DNA of 64,000 nucleotides, from the NCBI RefSeq assembly GCF_947492405.1, contig NZ_CANLMP010000007.1, positions 186,001-250,000 of the forward strand. Reading direction: 5' to 3'. The notes under the pieces were generated by a model that did not search any database, was not told the DNA's origin, and worked only from the letters and a program-made list of their open reading frames with translations. A program made the position numbers and the translations under genes. Below, piece after piece: positions 10,001 through 16,516 of the stretch. How positions within the stretch are numbered: the stretch's first letter is position 1; every line of letters starts with the position of its first letter. This DNA is from an uncultured Aquimarina sp. (GTDB taxonomy: Bacteria > Bacteroidota > Bacteroidia > Flavobacteriales > Flavobacteriaceae).

Positions 10001-10639
10001 TCGTTTATATAATGGCTCATTGTTGGTGAAGAAATAGCGATTTTTATAATTGCTTTTTAGTGTTTTTGGAAGCGTATCACCAATCGTAAAAAAACCTGTA
10101 TATGGGGAAGTTCCTGCTATAACTTGATGATCTAAAAAGATTAAGGTGAATTCATTGAAGGCATTGGTGATTCCTCTATTGCTAAATCGGGAATCTTTAT
10201 TATAATTATCAATAAATATTCTGAGGGTTTCCGCAAAAGTTCTGATACCTGGATTATGATCCTGCTGTAAGCGTTTTAGCTCTTCTGCTTTCCAAACTTC
10301 TATTTCGATTTTTCCTTTTAGTTTAAGAGTATCATAGCAAAAAAGTATTTCGAATATGTCCAGACAATGCGAAATATATTTATGATAGGTAGTGTTGCCA
10401 GATAAAGCAGTAGCATTTTTACCAGAATTCATATACGCTTTATTTACAAAAGAAAATGATGTTTCGAATAAATGCATTTGTGCAAAAGGCGAAGGAATCG
10501 AAGTAACAGGTACTTCTGATACTCCCATATTATCGGTAATGTCTCCTATTTTTCCTTCATCGTATGGATTGTTGGCAAATTGATTCCAACCTGCAGATGG
10601 AATAACCTGTTCTTTGATAAGGCTTAATTTATGTGGCAT
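7076..10639 (-). CDS. Giant Hsp70/actin-like ATPase with about 600-residue N-terminal region
   Basis: 1187 residues, about twice a normal Hsp70. The ASKHA (actin/Hsp70) nucleotide fold is in the second half: phosphate-1 motif FDIGTSNSF (608-616), phosphate-2 motif LDIGGGTTD (842-850), adenosine motif YVGVSGNGAKLLAI (about 972-985) and STAIGGIKG (1029-1037). These are seen directly; the family knowledge says such proteins bind and hydrolyse ATP and either polymerise or act as chaperone switches. Residues 1-600 match no family I can name and contain no signal peptide, so the protein is cytoplasmic. The SrfB virulence-factor family is a possible distant relative because of the size. It is preceded by the tubulin-like gene (14-base gap) in one operon. 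Confidence 0.75.
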   Translation of the reverse strand: MPHKLSLIKEQVIPSAGWNQFANNPYDEGKIGDITDNMGVSEVPVTSIPSPFAQMHLFETSFSFVNKAYMNSGKNATALSGNTTYHKYISHCLDIFEILFCYDTLKLKGKIEIEVWKAEELKRLQQDHNPGIRTFAETLRIFIDNYNKDSRFSNRGITNAFNEFTLIFLDHQVIAGTSPYTGFFTIGDTLPKTLKSNYKNRYFFTNNEPLYKRNPSFQEFMNVFFTSNPTITQSFKEVYSYIEHSRNHIEDQHILKTINGLSRNQGEEYTNEYEILEINNQEISFLGGTIPFICDKFDSLEEAQSIKDSDYIIQTSKTLKNPPLALLEGINKKRWNYYGGNKFTEDVKLYTHTPIQKRKLPQSVVEYPWITRDDLLSKHLIQLDYPANKAKFWLPSGIVDNVILPIKETYFNYFTLEDLKKQISIDKLKMGAIVVTLEIPVKADQGKGTIRFERTYDAVNPETIDNDEHGALIKTSMAFGIYPFFRVTDTKYNDKYKILSYHLKGEEISYQFIREELTKPKVLKIPSKIHSRTRSNEKYPCVTNYLDVTTIHKNEQGEIQLDTKTDATFDAIHVRIDNIDKNVISEGILIPLMGEAISLANGEAAIAFDIGTSNSFVAIKTSNTIENLSSYKGNEQSADPDMVMLHQPNQELEVSKKYELDPIKPVYGAAQIAEFLPTLIGKEALFKFPIRSIINIDNDTNPEQTNNVNVLSSTNIPFGFGQRVLRRDFDFVHSNIKWGVTDGTNIAAQNKLKAFIEQLVWMGRNKLLSEGINPEATNLLWFKPLSMGSNQMTVFNDIWNELYTSYYSKSSNIEKLTSITESWAPYYSYDRTFGSGEIYMNLDIGGGTTDMIVFENNKPALTTSFRFAGNSLFESRSNNDPFDNGFVSKYESVMRKAFGTDFSKTDIIDYIKSSKGLLSTDLISYFFNYKGFAKKLILDSEFKLLFLIHNSAIFYHSFQILGMSSIQKFPSYVGVSGNGAKLLAITNGSNDLNRSKGIAHLTCLIVKKIFNKEEVPPIELQILQNPKESTAIGGIKGLEQIKSNSEADTSNFYISIGNAKDLILDSDTDRKKTVQYANFIKESDLTIQEVTENVISFFDYFFDELWFDADLIKNFGLEKSYNPKKLQKFFSDPSKISDTIREVINYKITVEQESNLSDSLFFEAIKAYLYAFSKIIVSEKINQFKGV

Positions 10640-10653
10640 GGTTTTGTAGCTTT

Positions 10654-12189
10654 TTAAAATGAAAATCGGTCATTAATAATATTGGATATTCCTTGATTGA
10701 TGAGGGTACTTAATGTTCGCTCTTTATTTCCTAAAGGTCTGGCGGCAATATCTTTTGCTATTCTAGAGAATTCTTCATCATATTTAATCTTGTCCTTTTT
10801 GAAAAAATTACTGTTGTTGTTGGCAGGAATCCCAGTGACGAGTGTAAATAGCTTTTTATCATCGACAGTAACTTCTGCGGGTATTATTCCGGAAATATCT
10901 TTAGTTAGTGTTGCTTTATTAGTTATAATGGATAAATCAAATGGGAGGAACTTTCGATCATGTTTTTCTAGGGAAAGTTCTAAGAGCCAACGGTAATAAT
11001 AGTGATCTGTAAAAGATGCTAATTGTTTAAAAAAAGGTTGTTTTTGGTAATTGTTAGAAAGTTTTAATTCATTTTTCCAGGCAAGCTTGTCATTATTCAA
11101 AGCATCTTCCATAAAAGCAGATACATAAATGTTGTAATAATGAAAATTTAGCAACTGTTTAATATGGTCATCTTGTTTGAGATGTGTAAGGTGTAAGCTC
11201 CCGGAATCTTGGTTTACTCCATATTCAAAAAATCGAGAAGCTTGCGATAGATCTTCTTTAGTACCTGCATTGGGTTCATAGTCCAGAAACTCTAAGATAG
11301 AGGAAGCGGCTGTTAGTTCTATAAAATTTGCAGGGTTCTTTTGTTCGATACCACCATCAAAATTCTCGTAATTACTCTGTCGTGTATCTCCAATATAAAA
11401 CATGGTATTTACTAATTGTTTTAAATTTCGATTGTAATAGGATAAAGCGGCTTTGGTTTTGGTAATAAAGGTACTGGAGTTGATGGCGCTATCCCCACTA
11501 TTAAATTTTTCTACATCTACCTGGAAATAGGGGAGCACAGAAACACCTCCAATAATAGCATTATTGATATAGGTCTTATTATTTAAACCACTGTTTTCAT
11601 CTCTAAAAACATTCATTAATAATGGAAATCCTGCGGCTCCCGTTCCTCCAAAAATAGAACTGATAATAAAAATGCGATCATTTTGCTTAAAGTCTTGTGT
11701 GAATTCTTTGAACTCCGAAGATTCCACCACGTTTTTAAGCACTACACTCCCTACATTAGGATTGCCAAGAAACCCTTTTTCTAGCGGCATATCTTTATTG
11801 GCATTACTATACAGGAGATCAAATAATGCTTTGGTAGTGTTAAGGTTTTTTGAAGAAAGAGAGTTATAATCCACCATATCTTTTAAGGTTCCATAATCGG
11901 TACCACTGATATTCATCTCTTTTGGAGGCATGATCTTAGTTCTAAAAAAATGTCCATGATCTTCTTCTTCGGGCACGCCCGTATATATCGTATTGTGGAT
12001 TTGGTTATAGTTTTGGATCAGTTTTCTGCATTTTTCTACATCTCCATTATTGATATCTGTATCAATAATCATGGGAATGATTTTTTCGGTATTTGCTTTG
12101 ATTCCACTGGCAAGTAACATAGTTAAAGATTTTAGCACTCGAGAACCGGTACCACCTATAGCAAAGAGATATAATTTTGGTTTAGACAT
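10654..12189 (-). CDS. Tubulin/FtsZ-superfamily GTPase-like protein
   Basis: 511 residues. The N-terminus has a Rossmann-type glycine loop IGGTGSR (11-17), and the tubulin signature appears as IFGGTGAAG (179-187), a variant of the GGGTGSG loop that binds GTP phosphates. PMIIDTD (39-45) fits strand 2 of the fold. These place it in the divergent tubulin-like families of bacteria (Tubulin_2 / FtsZ-like), not in canonical FtsZ, which is shorter and has different C-terminal residues. Expected role: GTP-dependent filament or oligomer near the membrane. It has no transmembrane segment. It lies 4 bases after the membrane-protein gene upstream and 14 before the actin-like ATPase. Confidence 0.8.
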   Translation of the reverse strand: MSKPKLYLFAIGGTGSRVLKSLTMLLASGIKANTEKIIPMIIDTDINNGDVEKCRKLIQNYNQIHNTIYTGVPEEEDHGHFFRTKIMPPKEMNISGTDYGTLKDMVDYNSLSSKNLNTTKALFDLLYSNANKDMPLEKGFLGNPNVGSVVLKNVVESSEFKEFTQDFKQNDRIFIISSIFGGTGAAGFPLLMNVFRDENSGLNNKTYINNAIIGGVSVLPYFQVDVEKFNSGDSAINSSTFITKTKAALSYYNRNLKQLVNTMFYIGDTRQSNYENFDGGIEQKNPANFIELTAASSILEFLDYEPNAGTKEDLSQASRFFEYGVNQDSGSLHLTHLKQDDHIKQLLNFHYYNIYVSAFMEDALNNDKLAWKNELKLSNNYQKQPFFKQLASFTDHYYYRWLLELSLEKHDRKFLPFDLSIITNKATLTKDISGIIPAEVTVDDKKLFTLVTGIPANNNSNFFKKDKIKYDEEFSRIAKDIAARPLGNKERTLSTLINQGISNIINDRFSF

Positions 12190-12193
12190 ACTA

Positions 12194-12583
12194 TTAGAAT
12201 TTTAGAGGAATGAATTTAGAATAGATAGAAAAGCGTTTGAATGCTAATGATAATAGGAAGTATAATACAAAAGCGTAGCAGGCGTTGATCATAGCAAATA
12301 ACCAGATTTCATAATAGAAATCGCCTAAAGTTGCTAACTCAAATACAGAGAATCCTTCTATAGCAATAGATATAATAAAAACCGTAAATACATTACATAC
12401 TCCAAATAGAAACCATCGAGGTAGTGTAGAGAATCGCATACCTCTTCTACCAAATACAATATAAAATAGTACGTTATAAAGAAAGGAAAAACATAGAAGA
12501 ATCATAAATCCTATGGTATATCCTTTTTCATCCCAGGTTTGCCAGTATTGTTGACTTTCAAATAAAAAGTAAAAAAGTTCCAT
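12194..12583 (-). CDS. Small multi-pass membrane protein of the cytoskeletal operon
   Basis: 129 residues with three to four hydrophobic helices (about 22-44, 56-78, 92-115) and a basic C-terminus (FKRFSIYSKF). No family is recognised. It starts 4 bases after the vWA-like lipoprotein gene and ends 4 bases before the tubulin-like gene, so it is almost certainly co-translated. A plausible role is a membrane docking partner for the tubulin-like protein (inference from gene order only). Confidence 0.55.
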   Translation of the reverse strand: MELFYFLFESQQYWQTWDEKGYTIGFMILLCFSFLYNVLFYIVFGRRGMRFSTLPRWFLFGVCNVFTVFIISIAIEGFSVFELATLGDFYYEIWLFAMINACYAFVLYFLLSLAFKRFSIYSKFIPLKF

Positions 12584-12587
12584 AATG

Positions 12588-13901
12588 TTATTGGTGTTTT
12601 TTGGTGAATGTAAAGTCTGCTAAAGTGTCGTTTTTGCCTTTAAAAGCTCTATCAAAAGCCTTTGTAATAGCATTAAACCCAAAGGTCTTATACTCCAAAG
12701 AATCGGCAGTGATGTTTAGATCATCAGTAAGGTTTGCTTGTTGAATCCAAATAGGCGTTTTGTTATATAAAGTGATTGAAATCTTTTCTGAATCTTGATC
12801 CAGATCGTGAAAAGTAGGTTGTAGAAAGTGTGTGAGTTTTTTTTCTTCAATGATATTCTTTGGAACTCCTTTTTTAGAAAGTATACTTTTATCAACTATT
12901 TCAATGGAGGTAGTTTCTTTAAGAAATTCGGGTTCGATCGTGTAATTTTTTGGGTTCATAAACTGTTTTTGAACACCTTTAGATTGGTTATTCAAGTCGA
13001 TCCCAATCGTAAATTGTACAGGTCGTTTTTTGGATACTTCTTTTATCCGTAATAGGTTGTTTTCAGAATCAATAGATACTTTGCCTTTGTTAGGACCATC
13101 TAACAATTCGTATGACATATCCTTCATAGGAATGTTATAGAAATGAGACTGCTGATAATTGTCAAAAAAATCTTTAGAAACTAATTCTTTAACAGCTTGT
13201 TGATGGCCAAATATCCAGATGTAAAAAGGACGGTTTTTTAGTATTGTATCATAATAAGGTCTTCTTCTTGGATTATTACTTCCGGTATTAAGGCGGTCAT
13301 AATAATAAGTACCATTGAAATCACTGAGATATTGAAAAACAGCAACGCCCATATTTTCTTTTGTGATGAGATGCTTATATATTTTTGTTGTGATTTTAGA
13401 ACTATTAGCTTTGGTGTCATCACTTCCTAAATCTGGAATACAATCGGAAACGAGAATACTCACTGAATTTTCTGTAACAGCATCTATTAGGTGACTAAAT
13501 ACGTTTTGTAATTTAGAAGATCTTCCTCCCAAAATGGCTCCTCTGCCAAGTTGATCTTCAAACTTTTGTATACCTCTGGTATATAGATTGGGTTTATTAG
13601 TAACTGTATAGAGTTGGACACTATCTGGATATATTTTATTGAGATCTGTTAGCAAAAAAGGAATCACTTCTTTTAGAGGGTAATTTCCAGCAGTCTGCGT
13701 ATTGACATACCCTTTCATACTGGCAGAAGTTTCCATAAAGAAATCAACTCTTTCCAAGGTTGTTTTTTGCGCTGCTGGTTTTTGGTAAGGGTTGAATTTA
13801 TATTCAATTGATTCTGGACCACAACTTACCGTAATCAATAGTATAAAAACGCCTAAGATTATTGGTTTTATTAGAATGTTGTATTTGATTTTTTTATTCA
13901 T
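12588..13901 (-). CDS. Lipoprotein with degenerate von Willebrand A-like domain
   Basis: 437 residues. A lipobox ending in SCG gives lipid attachment at Cys27. Residues about 50-200 resemble a vWA fold: FFMETSASMKGY (54-65) sits where the metal-binding DxSxS motif is expected, but the first Asp is Glu-Thr-shifted, and ILVSDCIPD (149-157) matches the second metal-site strand. The C-terminal half is beta-rich and unassigned. The protein would be anchored at the outer face of the inner membrane or in the outer membrane. vWA domain proteins are known partners of divergent bacterial tubulin-like families, which supports the call. A metal site cannot be confirmed. Confidence 0.65.
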   Translation of the reverse strand: MNKKIKYNILIKPIILGVFILLITVSCGPESIEYKFNPYQKPAAQKTTLERVDFFMETSASMKGYVNTQTAGNYPLKEVIPFLLTDLNKIYPDSVQLYTVTNKPNLYTRGIQKFEDQLGRGAILGGRSSKLQNVFSHLIDAVTENSVSILVSDCIPDLGSDDTKANSSKITTKIYKHLITKENMGVAVFQYLSDFNGTYYYDRLNTGSNNPRRRPYYDTILKNRPFYIWIFGHQQAVKELVSKDFFDNYQQSHFYNIPMKDMSYELLDGPNKGKVSIDSENNLLRIKEVSKKRPVQFTIGIDLNNQSKGVQKQFMNPKNYTIEPEFLKETTSIEIVDKSILSKKGVPKNIIEEKKLTHFLQPTFHDLDQDSEKISITLYNKTPIWIQQANLTDDLNITADSLEYKTFGFNAITKAFDRAFKGKNDTLADFTFTKKHQ

Positions 13902-13910
13902 TATTTCTAT

Positions 13911-14189
13911 CTAGTTGTTGAAAATTCTGTCTTGAATTTCTTCTTGGTTAAAGACTTTGTGATTAGCGGATATAAATAATTTTGTTTTATTCATTTCAAG
14001 AATGTGATATCCAGACCTACAATGTTGAAACCTGAATTTTAATGCTTTAAGTCCTTTAAAAAACCCTTTTTGTTTTGTGATATCATAGACATAGTGAGAG
14101 CAACTCTTTTTGAAAACACATCTTTTTCGTTTCGATTTTGGAATCAATATCCAATAAGATCTAATGATTAATAAAAGAAGACTTTTCAT
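13911..14189 (-). CDS. yidD: YidD-like small membrane-associated protein
   Basis: 92 residues. After a short hydrophobic N-terminus the central pattern RKRCVFKKSCSHYVYDI, then GFFKGLKALKFRFQHC and SGYHI, follows the YidD family (CxxxxxCSxYxxxA ... GxxKGxxLxxxRxxRCxPxxxGGxDP). YidD assists YidC membrane insertion in many bacteria and is usually encoded between rnpA and yidC; here it sits inside a different operon, so it may be a dedicated paralogue. Its ATG overlaps the TAA of the upstream gene by one base (TAATG), showing translational coupling. The C-terminal 25 residues are an extension past the family core. Confidence 0.7.
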   Translation of the reverse strand: MKSLLLLIIRSYWILIPKSKRKRCVFKKSCSHYVYDITKQKGFFKGLKALKFRFQHCRSGYHILEMNKTKLFISANHKVFNQEEIQDRIFNN

Positions 14190-14425
14190 TAGGAAGCTTT
14201 AGAAAAAACAACCATTTGTCGAGAAGTTGTATATCCAGGAGTTCCTCCCAATCCAAAACAACCGCTTTCCGGTTGCACAAATGTACTTACGCTCTCTAAT
14301 CGGATATATTGCCACCCAGAATTAGCGTGATGTTTGATAATTTCTTCTAATTGTTCTGCAACTTGTTTCGAAGCAATTTTATTTTGGCTAACAGAAGCTA
14401 CAAAAGGGATTACTTTATATTCCAT
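14189..14425 (-). CDS. Small conserved protein, DUF4177-like, first gene of the cytoskeletal operon
   Basis: 78 residues with no signal peptide. The pattern EYKVIPF ... LEEIIKHHANSGWQYIRLESV ... CFGLGG ... MVVFSK resembles DUF4177-type small alpha/beta proteins (the GWxYxRLES stretch is typical). Function unknown. It is the first gene after the promoter at 14449-14456, with a leader of roughly 18 bases, and its stop overlaps the start of the YidD-like gene. Confidence 0.6.
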   Translation of the reverse strand: MEYKVIPFVASVSQNKIASKQVAEQLEEIIKHHANSGWQYIRLESVSTFVQPESGCFGLGGTPGYTTSRQMVVFSKAS

Positions 14426-14448
14426 AATTTGATTTTTTAGTGATATAT

Positions 14449-14492
14449 CAAAGCTATGGATGTGGGGAATTTATTCTTTACGGAAAACCATA
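14449..14492 (-). promoter_or_regulatory. Palindromic operator plus -7 element of the cytoskeletal operon (site 2)
   Basis: Read on the minus strand: TATGGTTTTCCGTA (14492-14479), exactly 22 bases, then TAGCTTTG (14456-14449), a perfect TAnnTTTG -7 element. No -33 TTTG is present. Start of transcription would be near 14443, about 18 bases before the ATG at 14425. It lies directly beyond the terminator of the neighbouring operon. Confidence 0.7.
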
Positions 14493-14500
14493 ATCACAAA

Positions 14501-14526
14501 AAAGAACGGTGTAATAACCGTTCTTT
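14501..14526 (-). terminator. Rho-independent terminator, possibly bidirectional
   Basis: Perfect arms AAAGAACGGT (14501-14510) and ACCGTTCTTT (14517-14526), 6-base loop, with T-runs following on both strands. It ends the minus-strand operon that finishes at 14548 and insulates the operator-promoter at 14449-14492. Confidence 0.85.
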
Positions 14527-14547
14527 TTCTAACTAATCTCAGTACAA

Positions 14548-14766
14548 TTAGTTTTCCCAACCACACAAATCTCTTCCCAGTTCCTTTGCTTCTGATAATG
14601 TGACTTTATATATCTTGGTAGAACATCGGGATAAGCCTCTGCAATCTTCAGTATAATGATATCGCTTGCTTTGTTTTCCTTTGCAGATATATACTTTTGG
14701 ATCATTTTGATAACTTACCAAAGTGAACGCACAAAGTAACAATGTGAATTTTATATAGTCTTTCAT
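14548..14766 (-). CDS. Small exported Cys/His-containing protein
   Basis: About 72 residues from the ATG at 14766, which begins a signal-like hydrophobic segment (MKDYIKFTLLLCAF). An upstream in-frame ATG (14814) would overlap the previous gene by 26 bases and is less likely. The mature part has VYICKG, YHYTEDCRGLSRC and AKELGRDLCGW: four Cys and a His spaced as in a small metal-binding or disulphide domain that is common as a hypothetical protein in Bacteroidota. The usual closing CxxC is reduced to a single Cys here. Function unknown. It is last in the operon 16288 to 14548. Confidence 0.6.
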   Translation of the reverse strand: MKDYIKFTLLLCAFTLVSYQNDPKVYICKGKQSKRYHYTEDCRGLSRCSTKIYKVTLSEAKELGRDLCGWEN

Positions 14767-14788
14767 TAAGGATGGGTTATTGAAAAAA

Positions 14789-15856
14789 CTAAATTTCTTT
14801 TTGTTCATTCTCATAATAACCTACTGTTCTTAATAACTGATCCTCGAATTGGTAGATGTCTTCCAAAGTTTCTATATACTCTCTAGTTTCATTTTTGTTT
14901 TCATCAAATATTCCTATGTATTTTTTAGTTCCATTAAAATGAAGTCTGCATAATGGTTTTCTATTATTATCATCGAGTAGAATTCCAAAATATGATTGTG
15001 TATCCCGATGTATGATACGGTGAGCGATTACTTTACGTCTTAGAATGGCGACTACAATTCTATAACCTTCGAGCTCCTCTTCTGTAGTGATAATTTTAGA
15101 GAATTCTTCTGCATCTTCTAGCACTTCTTCCTGTTGTTTTTGAGTTTCTTTATGGAGTGCTGCATTTAATCGATCACTAACTTTTTCGCTTATAGTTTGA
15201 TTAAATGCTTTATGAACCAATTCAGTAAATTCTTCCATCACTCTAGAAGTCAATTTACCAGGATATGTTTGCCCAGCAAATAATCGTACAAAATTGTGAC
15301 TTGGTGCATTCAGTTCTTCGTATATCAACTTTTTAAGTTCTTTGGTGTATTTTAAAGAACTCGCATTATCTACAATTTTATCGACATCAAAATTAGATTT
15401 GTGAAATTTGGCAATTTCGTGAATGGTATTTTCTTTAAGATTGGTAATATCAAATTCTAGAAAAGGTTTTTTATCCATTTTATTGGCTGCTTCCAGATCT
15501 GTGTAGAATTGATAGATAATTCCGTTAGTTAGTAGTGCAAACCGTGTTTTGGTTGCATGAAAATATCTAAATAACTGAGAGTTGTGTGTATTTAGATCTT
15601 CTTGCCAATGCTTGCACTCTATGATTAGAATGGGTTGTTGTTCTTGAAAGATCGCATAATCTACTTTTTCTCCTTTTTTTAAACCAATATCTGCGGTAAA
15701 TTCGGGAACCACTTCTATAGGATTACGCGTATCGTATCCCAAAAGATCGATAAAAGGTAATACAAATGCGTGTTTAGTAGATTCTTCTGTATGTGTATGT
15801 TTTTTGTGTAATAGGATTTTATCCGCAAGAGTCTTGAGATGGTTTTGTAGTTCCAT
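14789..15856 (-). CDS. Stand-alone HsdR-N / PD-(D/E)xK nuclease-domain protein
   Basis: 355 residues. Residues about 20-135 match the N-terminal nuclease domain of type I restriction R subunits: VVPEFTAD, KVDYAIF (catalytic Asp), ILIIECKHW (the E-x-K pair) and LLTNG. The helicase part of a real HsdR is absent, and no HsdM or HsdS is nearby, so this is not a complete restriction system. A helical middle and a C-terminal beta-rich region (about 255-345, IVVAILRRKV ... YFGILLDDNNRKPLCRLHF) make up the rest. Similar orphan proteins are widespread and annotated as restriction endonuclease-like; their targets are unknown. It is in an operon with Cys/His-rich small proteins. Confidence 0.75.
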   Translation of the reverse strand: MELQNHLKTLADKILLHKKHTHTEESTKHAFVLPFIDLLGYDTRNPIEVVPEFTADIGLKKGEKVDYAIFQEQQPILIIECKHWQEDLNTHNSQLFRYFHATKTRFALLTNGIIYQFYTDLEAANKMDKKPFLEFDITNLKENTIHEIAKFHKSNFDVDKIVDNASSLKYTKELKKLIYEELNAPSHNFVRLFAGQTYPGKLTSRVMEEFTELVHKAFNQTISEKVSDRLNAALHKETQKQQEEVLEDAEEFSKIITTEEELEGYRIVVAILRRKVIAHRIIHRDTQSYFGILLDDNNRKPLCRLHFNGTKKYIGIFDENKNETREYIETLEDIYQFEDQLLRTVGYYENEQKEI

Positions 15857-15892
15857 AGTGATTGATTTTTTTGTAGTAGTTTGAGACTATTG

Positions 15893-16072
15893 TTAATTGC
15901 ATTTACAACCAGTTCCTACGATCCATTGACAACAAGCATCAGATTCGCACGCAGATTTGGTTTTTCCTGAGCAACCACAATTAGCAGTTGTGGCACAAGT
16001 TGTTACATCATCACTTTGTTCATCACAAGCAACTATTAATAACAGTACAAAGAGTAATTTTAGTTTTTTCAT
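15893..16072 (-). CDS. Small Cys-rich lipoprotein
   Basis: 59 residues. MKKLKLLFVLLLIVAC is a lipoprotein signal with lipid Cys at residue 16. The remaining 43 residues hold eight Cys (TTC, NCGC, SAC, ACC, GCKC) and end with a single Asn, a pattern of a disulphide- or metal-stabilised microdomain. The ATG lies 10 bases after the stop of the 68-residue gene upstream. Not recognised as a named family. Confidence 0.65.
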   Translation of the reverse strand: MKKLKLLFVLLLIVACDEQSDDVTTCATTANCGCSGKTKSACESDACCQWIVGTGCKCN

Positions 16073-16081
16073 GGTTTTAAT

Positions 16082-16288
16082 TTATGAGGTATGACAATCT
16101 TTTGAACAATGGATACATCCATTAGATTGAGGATGCGTTTTTTTAGCCTCTCTAACTGCTGAATAGCAAGTGGTATGAATTCCCAAATCTTTTTTACTTT
16201 TTATAAAAGGAATCCATCGACATCCTTCTTTGTGTACTTCGTGATCTCCGTTAGCTTGAGCAGTATTGTTTACATAATATCTAGGCAT
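16082..16288 (-). CDS. Small His/Cys-rich conserved protein
   Basis: 68 residues with no signal peptide. The layout YYVNN ... GDHEVHKEGCRWIP ... LGIHTTC ... AVREAKK ... SNGCIHCSKDCHTS is a known hypothetical family scattered through bacteria. The five Cys and several His could bind a metal ion (inference). It is the first gene of the operon driven by the operator-promoter at 16319-16362, with a leader of about 24 bases. Confidence 0.7.
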   Translation of the reverse strand: MPRYYVNNTAQANGDHEVHKEGCRWIPFIKSKKDLGIHTTCYSAVREAKKTHPQSNGCIHCSKDCHTS

Positions 16289-16318
16289 AATTTTAATTTT
16301 TTAAATATTAATACTATT

Positions 16319-16362
16319 CAAACTTAAAACTACTATGAACTAGTTTGTTATGGTTATCCGTA
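16319..16362 (-). promoter_or_regulatory. Palindromic operator plus -7 element of the 16288-14548 operon (site 3)
   Basis: Minus strand: TACGGATAACCATA (16362-16349), exactly 22 bases, then TAAGTTTG (16326-16319), a perfect -7 element. No -33 box is seen. The transcript would start near 16312. Confidence 0.7.
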
Positions 16363-16418
16363 AAGTGATAGGGTTTTATGAAAAATGATTGTAAGACATG
16401 ACAAAAAGGAGTAATCTC

Positions 16419-16432
16419 TACGGAAATTTGTA
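16419..16432. promoter_or_regulatory. Additional operator-like palindrome without a -7 partner
   Basis: TACGGAAATTTGTA, 12 of 14 bases of the operator core, 56 bases upstream of site 3. No TAnnTTTG lies 22 bases away on either side, so it is at most an auxiliary binding site. Confidence 0.4.
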
Positions 16433-16457
16433 GCGTTATGATATAATGAAAGAAAAA

Positions 16458-16488
16458 GACCTCACAGGTTTTAAAAACCTGTGAGGTC
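16458..16488 (-). terminator. Terminator hairpin of the kinase-regulator pair, built from a dispersed inverted repeat
   Basis: Perfect 15-bp arms GACCTCACAGGTTTT (16458-16472) and its complement (16474-16488). On the minus strand it is followed by TTTTTC and lies 29 bases after the response-regulator stop. The outer GACCTCACAG half also forms the hairpin at 44723-44758. Confidence 0.75.
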
Positions 16489-16516
16489 TGATAAAGAAAG
16501 AGCATATTCCTGTATA

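Noticed and set aside
14789..15856. Type I restriction-modification system
   Set aside because: Only the nuclease-domain protein is present; no helicase domain, HsdM or HsdS.
16314..16505. 63-residue minus-strand open frame
   Set aside because: It covers the operator-promoter, the auxiliary palindrome and the terminator, has unusual composition and no conserved pattern.
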